Shown one piece after another: positions 61,233 through 64,000 of a DNA stretch of 64,000 bases (the stretch's first letter is position 1; every line of letters begins with the position of its first letter). The translations under genes and the position numbers were made by a program. The stretch is from positions 1 to 64,000 of the forward strand of contig JADZFR010000050.1 in the NCBI GenBank assembly GCA_020849795.1, in the 5' to 3' direction. Source of the stretch: Planctomycetota bacterium. Its GTDB lineage: Bacteria > Planctomycetota > UBA8742 > UBA2392. Under the pieces are notes generated by a model. The model did not search any database, was not told the origin of the DNA, and saw only the letters and a program-made list of their open reading frames with translations.

Positions 61233-62192
61233 ATGAAACGCATCTTCTGCCTTGCCACTTTCAGCGCGGCCCTTTGCGCCGGCGCCCTTGCCGTTGCTTT
61301 CACGACCTTTGACACTTCAGCCCAGCAAGGCCCCAATCCCCAAGAGTTGGTGGCCGCCGCGGTCAAAAACGTTGACTTCAAGGCTGAACTGACCGACGGC
61401 TGGAAAGCAGCCGCTATGATCGAACTGGCCAGCGCCCATGCGCGGGGCAAGCCTGGCCCGAGCGTTGAACTGCGGGCCCAGCACGACGGCGAGTACGTCT
61501 ACATCATGGCGCAGTGGAAAGACGCCACCAAGAGCGACACCAAACAGGCGTGGGATTACAAAGACGGCGCCTGGTCAAAGGCCGAAGGCGATGAAGACCG
61601 CATCGCCTTCGCATTTGGCGGCAATGCCGCAAATTTCGACACCAAGGGCTGCGGCGCGCTGTGCCATGACGGCGAGATGCGCACAACCGGCAAAGACGAA
61701 ATCGGCGACCTGTGGCACTGGAAAGCTGCCCGGGGCGGCCAGAACGGCGAGTGCGACGACCAGCACTTCGCAGGCGGCGACAAGGGTCGCCCCGATGACG
61801 CCGGCAAGTCAGCCTACGAGACGAATGCCGACAAGGACGGCAAGTCCCCCAAGTGGGTGTGGAAAGAAGGCGCAGACACCGGCACGGCGTTCACTGCCGA
61901 CACTGCCCGCGACTTGCCCGCCGACTTCAAGCCCGAGAACGGATACCGCGTGCCCAGCATCCGGCTGCGCGCTCCAGATGGCAGCCGCGCCGACCTGAAG
62001 TCAGCTGCAGCCTGGGCCGACGGGGTTTGGACCGTGGTGATCAAGCGCAAGCTCGACACGGGCAACAAAGACGACGTGCAGTTCAAAGTCGGCGAAAGCG
62101 CGAGCTTCGCCGTCGCGCTGCTGGACAACAAGGGCGTCAAGGATGGCCACGACCACTCCAAGACCCCGCTCGTCAAGCTGGTTATCAAGTAG
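61233..62192 (+). CDS. Exported ethylbenzene dehydrogenase-like heme-binding protein
   Basis: A 319-residue exported protein with a signal peptide (IFCLATFSAALCAGALA) and a GAGGAA ribosome site. It is related to the EB_dh (PF09459) heme-binding subunit of DMSO-reductase-type enzymes: VYIMAQWKDATKSD, AFAFGGNAA, GDLWHWKAARGG, and VVIKRKLDTGNKDDVQF with the C-terminal SFAVALLDNKG strand. A CGALCH sequence (CxxxCH) is present, longer by one residue than canonical CxxCH. No catalytic molybdenum subunit is nearby, so it probably serves as a free heme carrier or sensor. Confidence 0.78.
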   Translation: MKRIFCLATFSAALCAGALAVAFTTFDTSAQQGPNPQELVAAAVKNVDFKAELTDGWKAAAMIELASAHARGKPGPSVELRAQHDGEYVYIMAQWKDATKSDTKQAWDYKDGAWSKAEGDEDRIAFAFGGNAANFDTKGCGALCHDGEMRTTGKDEIGDLWHWKAARGGQNGECDDQHFAGGDKGRPDDAGKSAYETNADKDGKSPKWVWKEGADTGTAFTADTARDLPADFKPENGYRVPSIRLRAPDGSRADLKSAAAWADGVWTVVIKRKLDTGNKDDVQFKVGESASFAVALLDNKGVKDGHDHSKTPLVKLVIK

Positions 62193-62211
62193 AGGCAGAC
62201 GACGATACTCG

Positions 62212-62233
62212 CGGGGGCGCGCAAGCGCCCCCG
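62212..62233 (+). terminator. Rho-independent terminator between the convergent genes
   Basis: A 9-base stem (CGGGGGCGC with GCGCCCCCG) and a GCAA tetraloop, followed by TTTCATT. It lies three bases from the stop of the minus-strand gene at 62236. Confidence 0.75.
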
Positions 62234-62235
62234 TT

Positions 62236-62721
62236 TCATTGCGAGGCTGGTGGTCCCGGCGGGCGATCAAACTTCATCGGGAAAAGGCGCCGCAACGGGG
62301 CCGACATGCGCGGGAGGTCGCCCGCGGGGGCGGCTGTGTTGGGCCGCCACGACGCCGTGAACAAAAGGTTGTCGGCGTCCTCCTGCAAAAACGTCACGAA
62401 GACCCGGTTGCCGCCGCGAGTCGCGCCGGTGAGCGCCATTACGCCCTCGTCGTCCGGGGTCAGCTCAATCAGGAACCCGCGATGGATGGTCGAGTGAGCA
62501 ATGCCACGTAATTCGCCGGTAGGCGACTGCGAAAGAATCGCGCGCACGCCGTGGTACAGAATGCGATACCCCGGATCGCATGCCTCAAAGTGTATGCTGA
62601 GCGCTGTTCCGCCCTGTGCCAGGCTGAACTCGGTGCGCACGATGGTGGGGTCGCCTGTCTGGGCCTCGCCTTCGCCGCCCCAGACCCCGATCCACCCCAA
62701 GTAAGGTGCCAGCGGGTTCAT
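62236..62721 (-). CDS. Beta-barrel-like protein, second of a pair
   Basis: A 161-residue protein. It opens with PYLGWIGVWGGEGEAQTGDPTI, then strand-rich sequence (IVRTEFSLAQGGTALSIHFEA, YRILYHGVRAILSQ, RGFLIELTPDD), a pattern like the nitrobindin/THAP4 or lipocalin-type barrels that begin W-x-G-x-W-x-G. A heme role is only possible; the conserved C-terminal heme His is not clear. The ATG at 62721 overlaps the stop of the upstream gene by 4 bases (ATGA), so the two are translated together. Confidence 0.65.
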   Translation of the reverse strand: MNPLAPYLGWIGVWGGEGEAQTGDPTIVRTEFSLAQGGTALSIHFEACDPGYRILYHGVRAILSQSPTGELRGIAHSTIHRGFLIELTPDDEGVMALTGATRGGNRVFVTFLQEDADNLLFTASWRPNTAAPAGDLPRMSAPLRRLFPMKFDRPPGPPASQ

Positions 62722-63179
62722 ACGGGCGGAATCTCCGTGGCTACGCGGCGCCGCAACTGGGTTACGTTGCGCACGCTGACGCTGCCTTGGTATCCCTCGG
62801 TCGTTGAGGATGTCAGCTGCATCCCACCGTCGTTCTGCGAGTACAACACGGTCAATATCCGCCCGTCGCCCAACGGCCCAATCAACGCCAGTGCATCCGG
62901 ATCGTCGGGCGCCTCCAGCAACTCCGTAAAGCCGACACTGCCGCCGTACATCACACAGCACACCCGGCCGTCACGTTCGAGCGACCAGAACCCGATTCCT
63001 CGCCCGATCAGGACTTGACCGGTCTGATCAGTCATGACGGCGCCGACTTCGAGGGCATCGCCTTCGAAGATCGGCGTGATCTCAAGCTGCATGACCCCTT
63101 CGCGACCCTCGGGCAGTTGCACGGGGCCACTCCAGGAGCCGATCCAGCGCTCGAAACGCTTCAGCAGTGCGCCTCTCAT
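62718..63179 (-). CDS. Beta-barrel-like protein, first of a pair
   Basis: A 153-residue protein. It starts with FERWIGSWSGPVQLPEG, like the second member of the pair, and goes on with alternating strands (EGVMQLEITPIFEGDALEVG, QVLIGRGIGFWSLERDG, GGMQLTSSTTEGYQGSVSV). A DUF1579/DUF1794-like small barrel is likely by pattern. The ATG at 63179 is chosen over one at 63200 because TAACGT lies seven bases upstream. It is the leading gene of the two-gene operon. Confidence 0.65.
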   Translation of the reverse strand: MRGALLKRFERWIGSWSGPVQLPEGREGVMQLEITPIFEGDALEVGAVMTDQTGQVLIGRGIGFWSLERDGRVCCVMYGGSVGFTELLEAPDDPDALALIGPLGDGRILTVLYSQNDGGMQLTSSTTEGYQGSVSVRNVTQLRRRVATEIPPV

Positions 63180-63186
63180 GCATCCC

Positions 63187-63192
63187 ACGTTA
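63187..63192 (-). promoter_or_regulatory. -10 element of the barrel-protein pair (leaderless type)
   Basis: TAACGT on the minus strand is seven bases (GGGATGC) before the ATG at 63179. Confidence 0.4.
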
Positions 63193-63267
63193 GCACACAT
63201 CCAGTCCGTTGCGACAAGCTGTCAACATCTCGCGCCCCGCAGAGCACGCCGCTATCATCCCGCCGCA

Positions 63268-64000
63268 ATGGCACGCCGTCTGAACGCGAAGCGCAAGCTA
63301 AAGCCCCCGCCGGGGTTGCACGCGGCTTCGGGCCGGCGCCCAGCCCGCACATCCGCCCGCCAGACCAAATCCCCCGGAATGACGTATGCCGACGCGGGCG
63401 TACACTTTGAGACCCACAACAAGCTGGTCACAGAAATTTTCAAGCGCGTACGCAGCACCTACAGCCCGCGCGTGATGCCCGTCGATGATGGCTTCGGTGG
63501 GCTGTTCAGCCTCGATTACGACACCGGACTGTTCAAGCGCAACTATCGCAGACCCGTGCTGGTGGCCTGCACGGACGGCGTCGGAACCAAATTGAAGCTC
63601 GCTTTTGAAATGGGCAAGCACGACACAGTCGGCATTGACTGCGTCGCCATGAGCGTCAATGACATGCTGTGCATGGGCGCTGAACCGCTGTTCTTCCTCG
63701 ATTACATCGCCACGGGACGCAAAGACCTGGACGTGCTGTTGCCCCTCGTTGGTGGCGTCGTCGAGGGCTGCAAGCAGAGCGCGTGTGCGCTGCTGGGCGG
63801 CGAAACCGCCGAGATGCCGGACTTTTACCCGGATGGCGAGTACGACATTGCCGGCTTCGGCATTGGCGTGGTCGAAAAACAGCGGGTGATTCGTGGCGAT
63901 GGTATCAAACCGGGTGACGTCGTTCTGGGAATCGAAAGCAGCGGCTTGCACAGCAACGGGTTCAGCCTTGTGCGCCGGATCATCAAGAAGAAGAAGTGGA
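63268..64000 (+). CDS. purM: Phosphoribosylformylglycinamidine cyclo-ligase (3' truncated by the window)
   Basis: The frame runs off the right edge (244 codons visible). It is AIR synthetase, the fifth step of purine synthesis. MTYADAGVHFETHNKLV is the family N terminus. DDGFGG, TDGVGTKLKLAFEMGKHDTVGIDCVAMSVNDM, EPLFFLDYIATG, and LGGETAEMPDFYPDGEYDIAGFGIGVVEK are diagnostic. Two starts are possible: the ATG at 63268, nine bases after TATCAT (63253-63258), gives a basic 37-residue extension, and the ATG at 63379 gives the usual N terminus. Confidence 0.93.
   Translation, partial: MARRLNAKRKLKPPPGLHAASGRRPARTSARQTKSPGMTYADAGVHFETHNKLVTEIFKRVRSTYSPRVMPVDDGFGGLFSLDYDTGLFKRNYRRPVLVACTDGVGTKLKLAFEMGKHDTVGIDCVAMSVNDMLCMGAEPLFFLDYIATGRKDLDVLLPLVGGVVEGCKQSACALLGGETAEMPDFYPDGEYDIAGFGIGVVEKQRVIRGDGIKPGDVVLGIESSGLHSNGFSLVRRIIKKKKW

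Overview
The window is a 64 kb piece of a high-GC bacterial chromosome. It most likely comes from a planctomycete (phylum Planctomycetota). The best marker is the adjacent pair of exported proteins of the DUF1549/DUF1553 and DUF1501 (Tat signal) families at 43.6-46.7 kb, an arrangement typical of that phylum. Supporting signs are many lipoproteins, a MJ0042-type zinc-ribbon membrane protein beside an ECF sigma factor, FHA and squalene-cyclase-like repeat proteins, and a fused B12-dependent acyl-CoA mutase. No rRNA, tRNA, CRISPR array, transposase or phage gene was found. Both strands are densely coded, mostly as short operons and single genes.

Layout. 0-0.6 kb: end of an unknown gene, then two heptanucleotide repeat arrays. 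0.6-5.3 kb: an XRE-TPR regulator divergent from a large exported FG-GAP protein, with a perfect inverted repeat between them and a strong terminator after the second. 5.3-9.7 kb: a NifX-like small protein, pyrD and lspA (overlapping), and divergently hemW plus a lipoprotein HtrA-like protease (overlapping). 9.7-11.5 kb: a TPR-class III nucleotidyl cyclase. 12.0-17.3 kb: three exported or lipoprotein squalene-cyclase-like (alpha/alpha toroid) proteins, the first with an apparent frame change. 17.4-18.9 kb: an FHA membrane protein and a radical SAM protein. 19.1-27.9 kb: three overlapping genes for large, unusual ClpB-like double AAA+ ATPases.

27.9-41.3 kb: a DUF192 lipoprotein, leuS, a GxxExxY protein, a small membrane protein, murA, a 90-residue protein, prmC, a MATE transporter, a YajQ protein, a TetR regulator with a partner protein, ilvE and an rdgB-like gene with an insertion. 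41.3-46.7 kb: a HEAT-VWA exported protein divergent from the DUF1549-DUF1501 pair. 46.8-50.8 kb: an endonuclease V-like glycosylase, recQ and a GT-C membrane glycosyltransferase. 50.9-54.3 kb: the fused isobutyryl-CoA mutase. 54.5-57.8 kb: a zinc-ribbon/HExxH membrane protein downstream of an ECF sigma factor. 57.9-64.0 kb: a zinc-ribbon protein, a lipoprotein, an MnmE-like GTPase, pyrR, an ethylbenzene-dehydrogenase-like heme protein, two beta-barrel-like small proteins and the start of purM.

The most novel element is the ClpB-like trio (19079-27863). The genes overlap by 4 bases, so they are probably made together and may form a mixed complex. All three have intact second-domain Walker A and B motifs but lack the GYVG substrate-gripping loop. 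Two of the three have a degenerate first-domain Walker B. All lack recognisable Clp-N repeats and share an unknown N-terminal region. Two carry a C-terminal region resembling the PCRF domain of peptide-chain release factors without a GGQ domain. A second theme is gene expression: at least nine genes have a TANNNT -10 element 6-7 bases before the start codon, which suggests leaderless transcripts.
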